Below, piece by piece: positions 1-8,533 of a DNA stretch of 64,000 nucleotides; the first letter of the stretch is position 1, and each line of letters starts with the position of its first letter. A model generated the notes under the pieces. The model saw nothing but the letters and a program-made list of their open reading frames with translations, made no database searches and was not told where the DNA came from. The stretch comes from Azoarcus olearius (lineage in GTDB: Bacteria; Pseudomonadota; Gammaproteobacteria; Burkholderiales; Rhodocyclaceae): NCBI RefSeq assembly GCF_001682385.1, contig NZ_CP016210.1:62001-126000 (forward strand), given 5' to 3'. Both the position numbers and the translations under genes were made by a program.

Positions 1-852
1 GCTCAGGTTCTTGAACCCGCAGCGTCGCGCAATCTCCGCCACCGGCAGGTTCGGCTCTTCCCTTAGCAGCGCCCGCGCCCGTTCCAGCCGCTGCGACAGC
101 ACGTAGTGGTAGGGCGTCTGGCCGACGGTGTCGCGGAAGGCGCGCAGGAAGTGGTCCTTGGAGATGCAAGCGAGGTCGGCCAGGTCCTGCAGGCAGATGT
201 CCTCGTGCAGGCGTTCGTGGATCAGCGCGGTGATCTTCTTCAGCACGCTCTGGCGCAGCTGGCTGCCGCTGCCGCCGCGCACCAGCGCGCGTTCGGTGTC
301 GGCGCGGCGCTCGCGCGCGTAGCGGGTGACGAGGTGGCGCACCAAGAGGCTCTGGATCTGGTCGAGCACCAGGGTTTCCAGACGGGTGCCGGCGCCGGCG
401 GAGGGCGGCGCCTCGCTGGCCAGCATGCGGAAGAAGCCGTCCAGCCAGGTGTCGTTCACCGCGAAGAAATCGTCGATTTCCGGACAGGCGTCGCGCTCCA
501 GCGTGTCGCGGGCGAAGGCGTCCATGAGGTCCTGCGACAGGTAGAGGTGGATGACCTGGGTGTTGCCGCCCAGCCGCCAGTCGGATTCGGAATCGCGCGG
601 CATGAAGGTGACCGAGCCCACGCGCGAACGGAAGCCGGTGACCACGCCCTGCTGCAGGCGCTCGACGTCGGTGTTGCCCGACAGGTGATAGACCAGCACA
701 TGCTCGGCGTTGCGGCGCAGCTGGGATTCGCCGGCGGGGTGGTTCCAGCGCGCGCCGAAGATGTCGCCGTTGTGGCCTTCCATCACGTAGTCCGGCGCAG
801 AGGCGGTGGCGCGCGCGATGAGCTGCGGGGTCGATGCAAACACTCCCGTCAT
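1..852 (-). CDS. AraC-family transcriptional regulator (3' end outside window)
   Basis: The 284 codons in the window cover an N-terminal sensing region of about 170 residues and most of a C-terminal AraC/XylS double helix-turn-helix. The first helix-turn-helix is recognisable in HERLHEDICLQDLADLA followed by SKDHFLRAFRDTVG, and the second begins near LPVAEIARRCGF, where the window ends. The ATG is favoured by a strong GGAGGAGA ribosome-binding site just upstream. The gene is divergent from the dehydrogenase at 1041, the usual layout for a regulator controlling its neighbour, so that dehydrogenase is the likely target (inference). The effector cannot be told from sequence. The gene is cut by the window edge, not visibly broken. 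Confidence 0.9.
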   Translation of the reverse strand, partial: MTGVFASTPQLIARATASAPDYVMEGHNGDIFGARWNHPAGESQLRRNAEHVLVYHLSGNTDVERLQQGVVTGFRSRVGSVTFMPRDSESDWRLGGNTQVIHLYLSQDLMDAFARDTLERDACPEIDDFFAVNDTWLDGFFRMLASEAPPSAGAGTRLETLVLDQIQSLLVRHLVTRYARERRADTERALVRGGSGSQLRQSVLKKITALIHERLHEDICLQDLADLACISKDHFLRAFRDTVGQTPYHYVLSQRLERARALLREEPNLPVAEIARRCGFKNLS

Positions 853-1040
853 TGTCTCCTCCGTAGGGGTACCGCTTTTGTTATGCAAGCCATTGTAGGC
901 GCGCCGTTTTCCAATTACAGCGGGCGACTTTGCAGATATCGCTAAAGTTATCCGCCGCCGGCGCCCGCGCCGCGCCGCCCGGCTACAGTGCGCAGCACCA
1001 CAAGGCCCCCGCGCGGGCCGCACAAGGACAGGAGACACAG
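853..1040. promoter_or_regulatory. Divergent promoter region, araC-type gene / dehydrogenase
   Basis: This 188 bp spacer lies between two divergent genes and must hold both promoters and probably the AraC-type operator. On the minus strand there is a TACAAT -10-like hexamer (plus-strand positions 892-897) without a convincing -35. No clear pair of AraC half-sites could be identified by eye. Confidence 0.35.
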
Positions 1041-1802
1041 ATGCAGGGCATGCTCGAACAGAAGGTGGTGATCGTCACCGGCGCCGGCTCCGGCATCGGC
1101 CGCGCGGCGGCCGAGCTGATGGCGCGCGAAGGCGCGATCGTGATCGCCAGCGACCTCAAGCTGGACACGGTGGAAGACACCGCGCACCGCATCACCCTGG
1201 CCGGTGGCCGCGCGCTGGCGGTGCGCACCGACGTGGCGAAGCTGGCCGAACTGGACGCGCTGCACGACCTCGCCATCGCCGAATTCGGCCGGCTGGACGG
1301 CGCCTTCAACAACGCCGGCATTCCGGGGCCGGGCGTGGCGCTCGCCGATCACGAGGAAGCCGCCTTCGACGCGCTGATCGCGATCAACCTGAAGGCGGTG
1401 TGGTACGGCATGAAGCGCCAGATCGAGTTGATGCTGCCGCGCGGCGGCGGCGCCATCGTCAATACCGCCTCGGTCGGCGGCATCGTCGGCAAGCCGGGGC
1501 TGTCGGTGTATTGCGCCACCAAGCACGCGGTGATCGGCCTCACCAAGACCGCGGCGCTGGAATACGGCAGCCGCGGCGTGCGGGTGAATGCGGTGTGTCC
1601 GGGGGTGATCCGCACGCCGATGGTGGACCAGGTGATCGCCGGCCAGCCGGGCGCGGAGGAAGAATGGAACAGGCTGCAGCCGATCGGCCGCATGGGCACG
1701 CCGGAGGAACTGGCCGAAACGGTGGCGTGGCTGATGTCGCCGCGGGCCTCGCTGGTGCATGGCCACGCGCTGGTGGCCGACGGCGGACTGACGGTGGCGT
1801 AA
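1041..1802 (+). CDS. Short-chain dehydrogenase/reductase (SDR)
   Basis: A 253-residue classical SDR, an NAD(P)-dependent oxidoreductase of unknown substrate. The cofactor glycine motif TGAGSGIG is at residues 13-20, followed by the NNAG motif, an active-site serine in NTASVGG, and the catalytic pair Y157 and K161 in YCATK. The C-terminal VADGGLTVA is typical of the family. The length is normal. The start was placed at the ATG after GGAGACACAG because it puts the Rossmann motif at the usual distance from the N-terminus; longer in-frame extensions upstream lack homology features. It is divergent from an AraC-type regulator. Related SDRs act on secondary alcohols or ring alcohols, but the substrate here is not inferable. 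Confidence 0.9.
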   Translation: MQGMLEQKVVIVTGAGSGIGRAAAELMAREGAIVIASDLKLDTVEDTAHRITLAGGRALAVRTDVAKLAELDALHDLAIAEFGRLDGAFNNAGIPGPGVALADHEEAAFDALIAINLKAVWYGMKRQIELMLPRGGGAIVNTASVGGIVGKPGLSVYCATKHAVIGLTKTAALEYGSRGVRVNAVCPGVIRTPMVDQVIAGQPGAEEEWNRLQPIGRMGTPEELAETVAWLMSPRASLVHGHALVADGGLTVA

Positions 1803-1907
1803 GCGTCTGGATCGGACGGAGGTCGACACCCGGGTATCGCGCGCATCGCACCCGGGGATGGCCGGCTGTCTTCAATGGTGATCAGGGGTCTGGTGCCCCC
1901 TCCACTT

Positions 1908-1934
1908 CGCCCGGTTGTCACCGGGCGTTTTTTT
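1908..1934 (+). terminator. Rho-independent terminator after the SDR gene
   Basis: A perfect 8 bp stem CGCCCGGT / ACCGGGCG with a TGTC loop is followed by seven T residues. It lies about 105 bp after the SDR stop codon. The remainder of the 350 bp gap up to the next gene (1935-2153) shows no gene I can support. Confidence 0.85.
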
Positions 1935-2153
1935 GGGCGCTGGAGCGGGTCGGGTGACTTCGATGCCGGCACGGCTAGCACCGGCCATGCGGAGCGTATC
2001 CCGCGATGCCGCGCCCACAGAAACATTCGGCCACATCCCGCAGTGAACACCGCTGCACACGCCCGGTCGACCTGCCAGACGGGCCGCCAGACGGGCCGCA
2101 CCTGGAGCCGGTGGCCCGGAGTGCAGCCTCGACCAACAAGCAAGGAGACGAGA

Positions 2154-2747
2154 ATGTTCACGCCCACGCATCCTGTCCGGTCCGGTCATTCTTGGGTTCT
2201 GGCGCTGATTGCGGCGCTGGGTCTGGCCTTCGCAGTTCCTGCCGTCGCCGCGGGCGACGACGCGAGCACCTACGACAAGGACTCCATCATCAAGGATGCT
2301 GCGGAGTTCTTCGGCGAAACCACCGAGGGCCTCGCCAAGGTCATCGAGAAGGCGTTCAACGAACAGGGACGCCCCAACGGCTACATCAAGGGCGAGGAAA
2401 TCGCCGGCGCAGTGGGCGTCGGCCTGCGCTACGGCGACGGCACACTGACTCTCAAGAAGGGCGGCTCCGCCAAGGTGTACTGGCAGGGTCCGTCGATCGG
2501 CTTCGACGTCGGCGCGAACGCCTCGAAAGTGTTCATCCTGGTCTATAACCTGCCCCGTACGCAGGACATCTACCAGCGCTTCCCTGGCATCGACGGCAGC
2601 GTGTACTACGTGGCCGGCGCCGGCATCAATTACCAGCAGCGCGACAACATCGTACTGGCACCGATCCGCGTGGGGGTGGGACTGCGCACCGGAGCAAGCG
2701 TGGGTTACATGCACTACACGCCCACCAAGACCCTGAATCCGCTCTAG
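2154..2747 (+). CDS. DUF1134 (EipA-like) secreted protein
   Basis: A 197-residue protein with an N-terminal signal peptide (hydrophobic stretch VLALIAALGLAFAVPAVAA, cleavage near residue 32) followed by a single DUF1134 domain. Family features include the acidic start of the mature protein, IKDAAEFFGETTEGLAKVIE, the GEEIAGAVGVGLRYG glycine-rich segment and the closing GVGLRTGASVGYMHYT. In alphaproteobacteria the DUF1134 protein EipA is a periplasmic beta-barrel-fold protein needed for envelope integrity (established for Brucella); the same role here is inference. Start chosen at the ATG after AAGGAGACGAGA. The gene stands alone between a terminator and a convergent operon. Confidence 0.85.
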   Translation: MFTPTHPVRSGHSWVLALIAALGLAFAVPAVAAGDDASTYDKDSIIKDAAEFFGETTEGLAKVIEKAFNEQGRPNGYIKGEEIAGAVGVGLRYGDGTLTLKKGGSAKVYWQGPSIGFDVGANASKVFILVYNLPRTQDIYQRFPGIDGSVYYVAGAGINYQQRDNIVLAPIRVGVGLRTGASVGYMHYTPTKTLNPL

Positions 2748-3056
2748 GACGTGCGGCCTGACCGGCGCCCTGTGGAGCCGCCGGCCGCCCGGTGAGTCCT
2801 GCTCTGCCCCGGTACGGCGGCAGCGAAGCGCGGACGTCACCGCCCGCCGGTCGCCCCCGCTCTTCAAGGGGTGGCTGGCGGGCTTGGCCGAGCTGGCTCG
2901 GCGCCGCCGCAGCGGTGGAGCGAAGCGGAGTTGTCGGGGCGTGGGATGGGGCCAGGTGCGGCGCTCGCGCCTCCTCCTGCCCCCTGGCGTTGGCTACACC
3001 TCAGCGGACCGCTCAGCCCCTCGCCTCGGCCGCTGAAGAGGCGGGGACCGCACCAC
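2748..3056. other. Convergent intergenic region, no gene seen
   Basis: A 309 bp GC-rich stretch lies between the converging DUF1134 gene and pxpA. It contains short inverted repeats of the AGCGG/CCGCT kind, but I could not find an intrinsic terminator with a T-run, a gene or a repeated element. Confidence 0.4.
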
Positions 3057-3827
3057 TCATTCCCCCATCTCCGGCAGGCCCACCAACTCCCACCCCTTCG
3101 CTGCCAAGGTCTCCGCCAGTCGCCGCGCGCTCTGCACCGCGCCGGGGGTGTCGCCATGCACGCAGACGCTGTGCATCGCCGTCTTCATCACCTTGCCGCT
3201 CTGCGCGACGATGCCGCCCGCGTCCAGCATCCGCAGCACGTGGGCGATGACCTCGTCGTGGTCGTGGATAACCGCGCCCGGCTGGGTGCGCGCAGCGAGC
3301 GTGGCGGCGTCGGTATAGGCGCGGTCGGCAAAGATCTCTGCCGCTACCCGCAGCCCGGCACGCTCGCCGACGGCGTGCAGTTCGGATAAGGCCGGGGCCA
3401 GCAGGATCAGCTCGCGGTCGAAGGCACGCACCGCGCGCACCACGGTGGCGGCGAGTTCGGCGTCCTCGCAGGCCTGATTGCTGAGCGCACCGTGCGGCTT
3501 CACATGGCTCAGCCGGCCGCCTTCGGCGGCGGCGATGCCGGCGAGTGCGCCGAGCTGGTAGATCACCGCCGCTTCCAGTTCGGCCGGTGCCATCTTCATC
3601 GGCCGACGGCCGAAGCCCTGCAGGTCGGGATAGGCCGGATGGGCGCCCAGGCTGACGCCGGCGGCGAGCGCCATCCGCACCGTGTTGCGCATCACCAGCG
3701 GGTCGCCGGCATGGAAGCCGCAGGCGATGTTGGCCGAGCGCACCACCTGCAGCAGCGCGTCGTCCTCGCCCATCTTCCAGGCGCCGAAGGATTCGCCGAG
3801 GTCGGCGTTGAGGTTGATCTTCATCAT
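3057..3827 (-). CDS. pxpA: 5-oxoprolinase subunit PxpA
   Basis: A 256-residue LamB/YcsF-family protein, subunit A of the prokaryotic ATP-dependent 5-oxoprolinase that opens 5-oxoproline (pyroglutamate) to glutamate in the cytoplasm. Family hallmarks are NLNADLGESFG near the N-terminus, NIACGFHAGDP and GAHPAYPD. It is the last gene of the pxpB-pxpC-pxpA operon, and its tandem ATGATG start overlaps the pxpC stop codon, so translation is probably coupled. Which of the two adjacent ATGs is used cannot be decided. In most genomes the three subunits are likewise adjacent, so the assignment is secure. Confidence 0.95.
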   Translation of the reverse strand: MMKINLNADLGESFGAWKMGEDDALLQVVRSANIACGFHAGDPLVMRNTVRMALAAGVSLGAHPAYPDLQGFGRRPMKMAPAELEAAVIYQLGALAGIAAAEGGRLSHVKPHGALSNQACEDAELAATVVRAVRAFDRELILLAPALSELHAVGERAGLRVAAEIFADRAYTDAATLAARTQPGAVIHDHDEVIAHVLRMLDAGGIVAQSGKVMKTAMHSVCVHGDTPGAVQSARRLAETLAAKGWELVGLPEMGE

Positions 3828-4924
3828 CGTGGTTCCGGAGGCGTTGGCGCAGCGGCCTGGTCAGCGGCGGCGGTGAGCGGGCGATATTCGGCGGCGAGCG
3901 CATGCACCACGCCGCTCACCAGGTTGGCCGCCTGCAGCGCGGCGAGGTCGATGCCGTCGGCCGCGAGCGGGCGCACGCTGGCGAGTAGCGCGCGGGTTCC
4001 GGCCTCGGCGGCACGGGCAAGGTGTTCGCCTTCCCCGGCCGTCACCGCGGCAAAGCGCAGCACCTGCCCCGGCCGCAGCGCCGCCAGGCGGCCGAGGTCG
4101 GCGCCGATCACGGTGGCGATCTTGGGGTAGCCGCCCGCCGTCTGCGCATCGGCCAGCAGCACGATGGGCTGACCGTTGCCGGGCACCTGGATCGCGCCCG
4201 GCACGGTGGCGTCGGAAACGATCTCGCGCGCACCGGCATGTTCCAGCGCCGGACCTTCCAGCCGCAGGCCCATGCGGTCGGCTTCGGCGCTGACGCGGTA
4301 TTCCTCGCCCAGCAGGGTGGCGAACGCGGCGGCGCTGAAGTGATCCGCCTGCGGGCCCGGCACGACGCGGATCGGGCCCTCTTCCACATACGGCGGACGG
4401 GGCAGCATGCGTTCCCCACCGGCGCGCGCCGCCTGCACCGGCAGCAGCATTCCGGTGGTCAGCGCGCGCCCGGCGAGCGGTCCATCCAGGCCGCCCAGCG
4501 CGGCGCGCGCATAGGTGGAAACGCTGCCGAGCACCGGAGTCAGCACCAAGCCTTCCACCGCAACCACGGCGATGCGCCCACCGCTCATGCGGCGCAGCCG
4601 CAGCAACTCGCCGTCGCCCAGCGTCAGCGAACGCCACGGCGCCAGCGCACTGCGTTCGCCGCCGCGCTCGATCTCCAGCACCGCGTCCCCGGCCACCGCC
4701 AGCCGCAGCGGTCCGCCGCGCGCGGCGAGCAGCAGGCCGCCGTCGAAGCACTCGATCACCGGCGCACCCTCGGCATTGCCGACGAGCACATTGGCGATCC
4801 GCATCAGGCGGGTGTCGAGCACACCCGCCCAGGGCACGCCGATACGGCGATAGCCACGCCGCCCACCGTCCTGCAGCGAGGCGTAGGCGCCGGGCGCGAG
4901 CACTTCGAGCTGCACCGCGCTCAT
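3824..4924 (-). CDS. pxpC: 5-oxoprolinase subunit PxpC (biotin-dependent carboxyltransferase-like)
   Basis: A 366-residue PxpC/KipA/YbgK-family protein. The N-terminal signature LQDGGRRGYRRIGVPWAGV is diagnostic of this family, and the central PRPPYVEEGPIRVVPGPQADHF and later QTAGGYPKIATV segments also match it. It is one of two subunits (with PxpB) of the ATP-dependent ring-opening partner of PxpA. The start ATG overlaps the pxpB stop by 4 bp, and its own stop overlaps the pxpA start by 4 bp, so all three are probably translated in a coupled way from one transcript. The length is somewhat longer than typical E. coli homologues (about 310 residues). Confidence 0.93.
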   Translation of the reverse strand: MSAVQLEVLAPGAYASLQDGGRRGYRRIGVPWAGVLDTRLMRIANVLVGNAEGAPVIECFDGGLLLAARGGPLRLAVAGDAVLEIERGGERSALAPWRSLTLGDGELLRLRRMSGGRIAVVAVEGLVLTPVLGSVSTYARAALGGLDGPLAGRALTTGMLLPVQAARAGGERMLPRPPYVEEGPIRVVPGPQADHFSAAAFATLLGEEYRVSAEADRMGLRLEGPALEHAGAREIVSDATVPGAIQVPGNGQPIVLLADAQTAGGYPKIATVIGADLGRLAALRPGQVLRFAAVTAGEGEHLARAAEAGTRALLASVRPLAADGIDLAALQAANLVSGVVHALAAEYRPLTAAADQAAAPTPPEPR

Positions 4925-5715
4925 CGCGCCCCACCCTCCGGCGCGGCCGAAGGGGCCGCGGTTCCGTCCCCCTCGGCCACTCCGGAACACAGCCATTCCT
5001 GCGGGTCGATTTCGCCGCCCTGCAGCGCGGCAGCCAGGCGGACATATTCCGCGCCCGACACTGGCGCAAAGACCACCCGGTCACCCGCCGCGAGCAGCGC
5101 GGGCGCGGCACGCCGGACATCGAACAGCGGCACCGGGCAGCGCCCGAGCAGATGCCAGCCGCCGGGGCTTTCCCATGGGTAGATCGCGGTAAGGCCGGTG
5201 GCGATGGCGACGCTGCCGGACGGCACGCGCAGCCGCGGCTCGGCCCGGCGCGGCAGACGCAGCGGTTCCGGCAGGTCGCCCATGAACGGAAAACCGGGCA
5301 GAAAGCCCAGCATGTAGACCCGGTATTCGGTGCCGCTGTGCAGCGCGACCACCGCGGCCTCGTCCAGCCCGGTGGCACGCGCGGTGGCGGCAAGGTCGGG
5401 CGCCGCCTCACCCTCGTAGCACACCGGCAGCCGCCAGCGCCGGCCCGGCGCCGCCGCCCTGTCCGCATCGCCCGCCAGCAAGGGCTGCAGCGCCGCCAGC
5501 AGCGCAGCGCGGCCGGTCACCAGCGGATCGAAGAACACCGTCAGCGAGCGGAAGGTAGGCATGGTCTCGACCAGCCCCGGCAGGCCACCATCGGCCTGCA
5601 GGCGGGCGATCGCGGCATCCAGCGCATTGACCGCCGCGAGCAGGCGCGGCTCGATCGCGTCGCCGAACTCGACCGTGAACGCCGCATCGCCCGCATCGAG
5701 CACGCGCGGCTTCAT
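4921..5715 (-). CDS. pxpB: 5-oxoprolinase subunit PxpB
   Basis: A 264-residue PxpB/KipI/YbgJ-family protein. The family motif GFLPGFPFMGDLP lies near residue 140 and is followed by RLPRRAEPRLRVPSGSVAIA and YPWESPGGWHLLGR. It is the first gene of the pxpBCA operon, with a good GGGGAGG ribosome-binding site upstream of the ATG. Together the subunits convert 5-oxoproline, a spontaneous glutamine or glutamate breakdown product, to glutamate. A 123 bp gap separates it from the hydrolase gene upstream on the same strand, which may or may not be co-transcribed. Confidence 0.94.
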   Translation of the reverse strand: MKPRVLDAGDAAFTVEFGDAIEPRLLAAVNALDAAIARLQADGGLPGLVETMPTFRSLTVFFDPLVTGRAALLAALQPLLAGDADRAAAPGRRWRLPVCYEGEAAPDLAATARATGLDEAAVVALHSGTEYRVYMLGFLPGFPFMGDLPEPLRLPRRAEPRLRVPSGSVAIATGLTAIYPWESPGGWHLLGRCPVPLFDVRRAAPALLAAGDRVVFAPVSGAEYVRLAAALQGGEIDPQEWLCSGVAEGDGTAAPSAAPEGGAR

Positions 5716-5838
5716 TGCGGCCTCCCCTGTGGCGGGCCGACGGCGGCGGAAAGACGGAGATTCACGGGAAGCAGGACACGCGGGACGGACACCCGCCGGA
5801 ACTTATCGGCCTGGCGCCCTGCCGGCAAGCGGCGGTGC

Positions 5839-6765
5839 TCAATCCGCCAGCAGAAAGGGCAGCGCCGCGGCCAGCAGTTCCGCCGGCGCTTCCTCGGGAA
5901 TGTAGTGGCCGCAGGGCAGGGTGCCGCCGCGCACGTCGTCCGCGACGCGGCGCCATTCGTCCAGCGGGCGGAAGCAGCGCTGCACGATGCCGCTCTCTCC
6001 CCACAGCACCTGCAGCGGCATCGCCAGCCGGCGCCCGGCGTCGCGGTCGGCGCGGTCGTGTTCGAGGTCGATCGTGGCGGCGGCGCGGTAGTCCTCGCAC
6101 AGGCTGTGCGCGGCGCCGGGCTGCGACAGGCAGCGCGCGTATTCGGCAAAGGCGGTCGGGTCGAAGGCGGCGAGCCCGGCGTGGCGGCTGCCCATCACGT
6201 CACGCAGGTAGGCAGTGGGGTCGGCTTCGATCAGGCGTTCCGGCAGTGGCGCGCGCTGGATCAGGAAGAACCAGTGCCAGTAGGCGCGCGCAAAGGTCTC
6301 GGTGGTCTGCTCGTACATCGCCAGCGTGGGGGCGATGTCGAGCAGCACCATGCGGCTCACCGCTTGTGGATGGTCGGCGGCGAGGCGATGTGCGACGCGC
6401 GCGCCACGGTCGTGGGCCAGCACGCGGAAACGGTCGTGGCCGAGCGCGCGCATCAGCGCCACCTGATCGGCCGCCATTTCGCGCTTGGAATAACGGGCGT
6501 GATCGCCGGTGCTCGCCGGACGGCTGGCGTCACCGTAGCCGCGCAGATCGCTCGCCACCACGGTGAAGTGGCGCGCGAGTTGGGCCGCCACCTTGTGCCA
6601 GATGGCGTGCGTCTGCGGGTGGCCGTGCAGCAGCAACAGCGGCGGGCCGTCGCCGCCGCTCACGCAGGGAATCGAGACGCCCGCGCCGACCTCGATCCGG
6701 CGACGGGCAAAGCCGGGAAACAGCACGGCATCGGCTGCGGCGGCGACCTCGGTGACTGCAGACAT
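5839..6765 (-). CDS. Haloacetate (fluoroacetate) dehalogenase-like alpha/beta hydrolase
   Basis: A 308-residue alpha/beta hydrolase. The nucleophile is an aspartate, D119 in the AHDRGAR segment, rather than serine. D119-R120 and R123 match the Asp-Arg-x-x-Arg arrangement of fluoroacetate dehalogenases, where the arginines bind the substrate carboxylate. The acid is probably D143 (LLDIAPT), the base H287 (CGHYIPEE), and H164-W165 match the halide-binding pair. The oxyanion region is HGHPQ near residue 48. The enzyme should hydrolyse the carbon-halogen bond of haloacetates in the cytoplasm; the true substrate is unknown. Start chosen at the ATG after GAGGATT; a longer in-frame N-terminus is arginine-rich and unlikely. 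Epoxide hydrolases are the nearest alternative. Confidence 0.82.
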   Translation of the reverse strand: MSAVTEVAAAADAVLFPGFARRRIEVGAGVSIPCVSGGDGPPLLLLHGHPQTHAIWHKVAAQLARHFTVVASDLRGYGDASRPASTGDHARYSKREMAADQVALMRALGHDRFRVLAHDRGARVAHRLAADHPQAVSRMVLLDIAPTLAMYEQTTETFARAYWHWFFLIQRAPLPERLIEADPTAYLRDVMGSRHAGLAAFDPTAFAEYARCLSQPGAAHSLCEDYRAAATIDLEHDRADRDAGRRLAMPLQVLWGESGIVQRCFRPLDEWRRVADDVRGGTLPCGHYIPEEAPAELLAAALPFLLAD

Positions 6766-6830
6766 TGGCGAATCCTCGCGGCGGGGGACGGAGGCCGAGT
6801 ATCGCCTCCGCGCCGGCCGCCGCAAAGCGC

Positions 6831-7586
6831 TCACGGATAGACGAACTGCCGCACCAGGGTCAGTTCGCCCGCGGCGCGCATCGGCACGTCGAACTCCTGC
6901 CGCCGTTCGGACGGCGTGCCCTCGTTGGAGATCACCGCGACGCGGGCGGTGGTCAGCATCTCGCCGCGGCCGCCGCCGTAGTAGTTCACCCAGATCTGGT
7001 ACGGCCCTTTCAGCGGCGCCGGCGACGCGAAGATCTCCGGGCCGTAGCCGGTGGTGACGTCCACATCGATCGCGCCGCCCTTCACCGCGCGGTTGCCATA
7101 CCAGGCGTGCTCGCCGTCTGGGGTGATCAGGTGCAGGTCGAGGTCGGTGCCGTCGGTGTCCCAGCTCAGTACCACGCGCAGGCGCGCTTCGGCTTGGCCG
7201 GCGGCGGTCTGGTAGAACTGCACGCGCTGCGGGCGGCCGTCGCCGGCGCGCACTTCCACGCTGTTGGAACCGGTGGCAAAGCTGTAGGCGCGGCCATAGC
7301 GGCCCTCTTCGTCCACCTCCAGCGGCATCGCGTTGCCATTGACGACCAGCGTGGCCGGACCCTTGGTGTGTCTGGCGATGCGGCCGCGGATCTGCGCGAC
7401 GCCCGGCACCCCGGCGTCGATCGCGGGACGCGAGGCGGGGTAGTTCACCTCCTGCGAGTACGGCGCCTCGGCGTTGCCCTGGCGCCAGCCGCCCACCGGC
7501 ATCTCGATCTCGGCCAGCGCGGGGGCGGCGGCGAGCGCCAGCAGCAGCGCGGACAGGGCACGTTCAGAACATGACGGTTTTGACAT
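6831..7586 (-). CDS. yfaP: YfaP-like secreted DUF2135 protein, copy 1
   Basis: A 251-residue protein with a signal peptide (ALSALLLALAAAPALA, cleavage near residue 25) and a C-terminal DUF2135 domain marked by VVLSWDTDGTDLDLHLITPDG, HAWYGN and GPYQIWVNYYGG. In E. coli YfaP is the last member of the yfaA-T-S-Q-P cluster; function unknown, expected location the periplasm. The domain resembles Ca-binding-like beta-sandwiches with many acidic residues. The start ATG lies inside the 3' end of copy 2, giving a 23 bp overlap. The two copies share the ordering of motifs (TLVVNGN, GSNSVE, DLHL..PDG, GPYQ.WVNY), so they are clearly paralogues. Confidence 0.82.
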   Translation of the reverse strand: MSKPSCSERALSALLLALAAAPALAEIEMPVGGWRQGNAEAPYSQEVNYPASRPAIDAGVPGVAQIRGRIARHTKGPATLVVNGNAMPLEVDEEGRYGRAYSFATGSNSVEVRAGDGRPQRVQFYQTAAGQAEARLRVVLSWDTDGTDLDLHLITPDGEHAWYGNRAVKGGAIDVDVTTGYGPEIFASPAPLKGPYQIWVNYYGGGRGEMLTTARVAVISNEGTPSERRQEFDVPMRAAGELTLVRQFVYP

Positions 7587-8400
7587 GGGTGAGGTCGCCG
7601 ATCTTGCGCAGCGGCACGACGAAGCTCTCGCGCCGTTCCTGCGGGGTGTTTTCGTGGAAGACGAGGGTGATGCGGCAGGTGATGATCTTCTTCTGCCGCG
7701 TGCTTTCGTCGAAGTGGTAGCCGGCGTCGCCAAAGTTGCCCCAGTAGTTCACGTAGAGCTGATAGGGGCCGCGCAGCGGCGCGGTCATCGAGAACATCTC
7801 CGGACCGGCGCCATCGACGCTGTCGACATCCATGCCGCCGCCGTTGGCGAGCACCGGGTGCGCCCAGAAGGCGTGCTGGCCGTCGGGCGTCAGCACATGC
7901 AGATCGACCTCGGCCTGATCATCGTCCCAGGCCAGGATCGCGCGCAACTGGGCGCGCGGGCGCCCCGGGTCGGCCTCGAAGAACTGCAGGCGGCGCAGCG
8001 GCTGCCCGTCCGCGCTGCGGATCTCGACGCTGTTGGAGCCGGGGCCGAAGGCGTAAGGGCGGGCGAAGTGGCCGTCGGCGTCGCTGTAGAGCGGCATCGG
8101 ATTGCCATTGACGACCAGCGTGGGCGGCGTGCGCGGGCGGCGGTTGGCGTCGCGCGCGCGATGCTCGGCGGCGAGCCGGCCGCGGATCAGCGTGCGTCCG
8201 GCCTGGACGCCGCGGTCGATTGGCGGATTGGGATACGCCACCGCGCCATCGCCGCTGTGGTCGGTGAGCGTGCCGCGGTTCCAGCCGCCGCTGGGCGCCT
8301 CCAGCGTGGCCGGCGGCATCGCGGCCGCGGCGCCTGCAGCGGCGACGGCCCACAGCGCAACGCACAGGCGCCACCAGGGAGGCGAAGGAAAGGCGGTCAT
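7564..8400 (-). CDS. yfaP: YfaP-like secreted DUF2135 protein, copy 2
   Basis: A 278-residue paralogue of the neighbouring DUF2135 protein, with signal sequence (WWRLCVALWAVAAAGAAAA), TLVVNGNPMPLYSDADG, ILAWDDDQAEVDLHVLTPDG and GPYQLYVNYWGN. It differs by a longer N-terminal part of the mature protein and a charged insertion (FDESTRQKK) near the C-terminus. Two in-frame ATGs exist at 8454 and 8400; neither has a good ribosome-binding site, and 8400 was chosen because it places the hydrophobic signal at the N-terminus. It sits between the yfaQ-like gene and copy 1 on the same strand. Function unknown; periplasmic location inferred. Confidence 0.8.
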   Translation of the reverse strand: MTAFPSPPWWRLCVALWAVAAAGAAAAMPPATLEAPSGGWNRGTLTDHSGDGAVAYPNPPIDRGVQAGRTLIRGRLAAEHRARDANRRPRTPPTLVVNGNPMPLYSDADGHFARPYAFGPGSNSVEIRSADGQPLRRLQFFEADPGRPRAQLRAILAWDDDQAEVDLHVLTPDGQHAFWAHPVLANGGGMDVDSVDGAGPEMFSMTAPLRGPYQLYVNYWGNFGDAGYHFDESTRQKKIITCRITLVFHENTPQERRESFVVPLRKIGDLTHVKTVMF

Positions 8401-8533
8401 GGTCGAAGCCCCCGCGAGATCGCGCACCGCAGCGCCGGATACGGCTGTCGTCATACGCGGATCGAATGAATGAAAGCGCGATTGTCCGGCCCGCCGCCGC
8501 TGCCGACAAGCGCCACGCACCGGTCGCCGCAAA

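Noticed and set aside
2748-3056. Possible REP-like repeats or small gene in the convergent gap
   Set aside because: Only short imperfect inverted repeats were found, not repeated elsewhere in the window as far as I could see.
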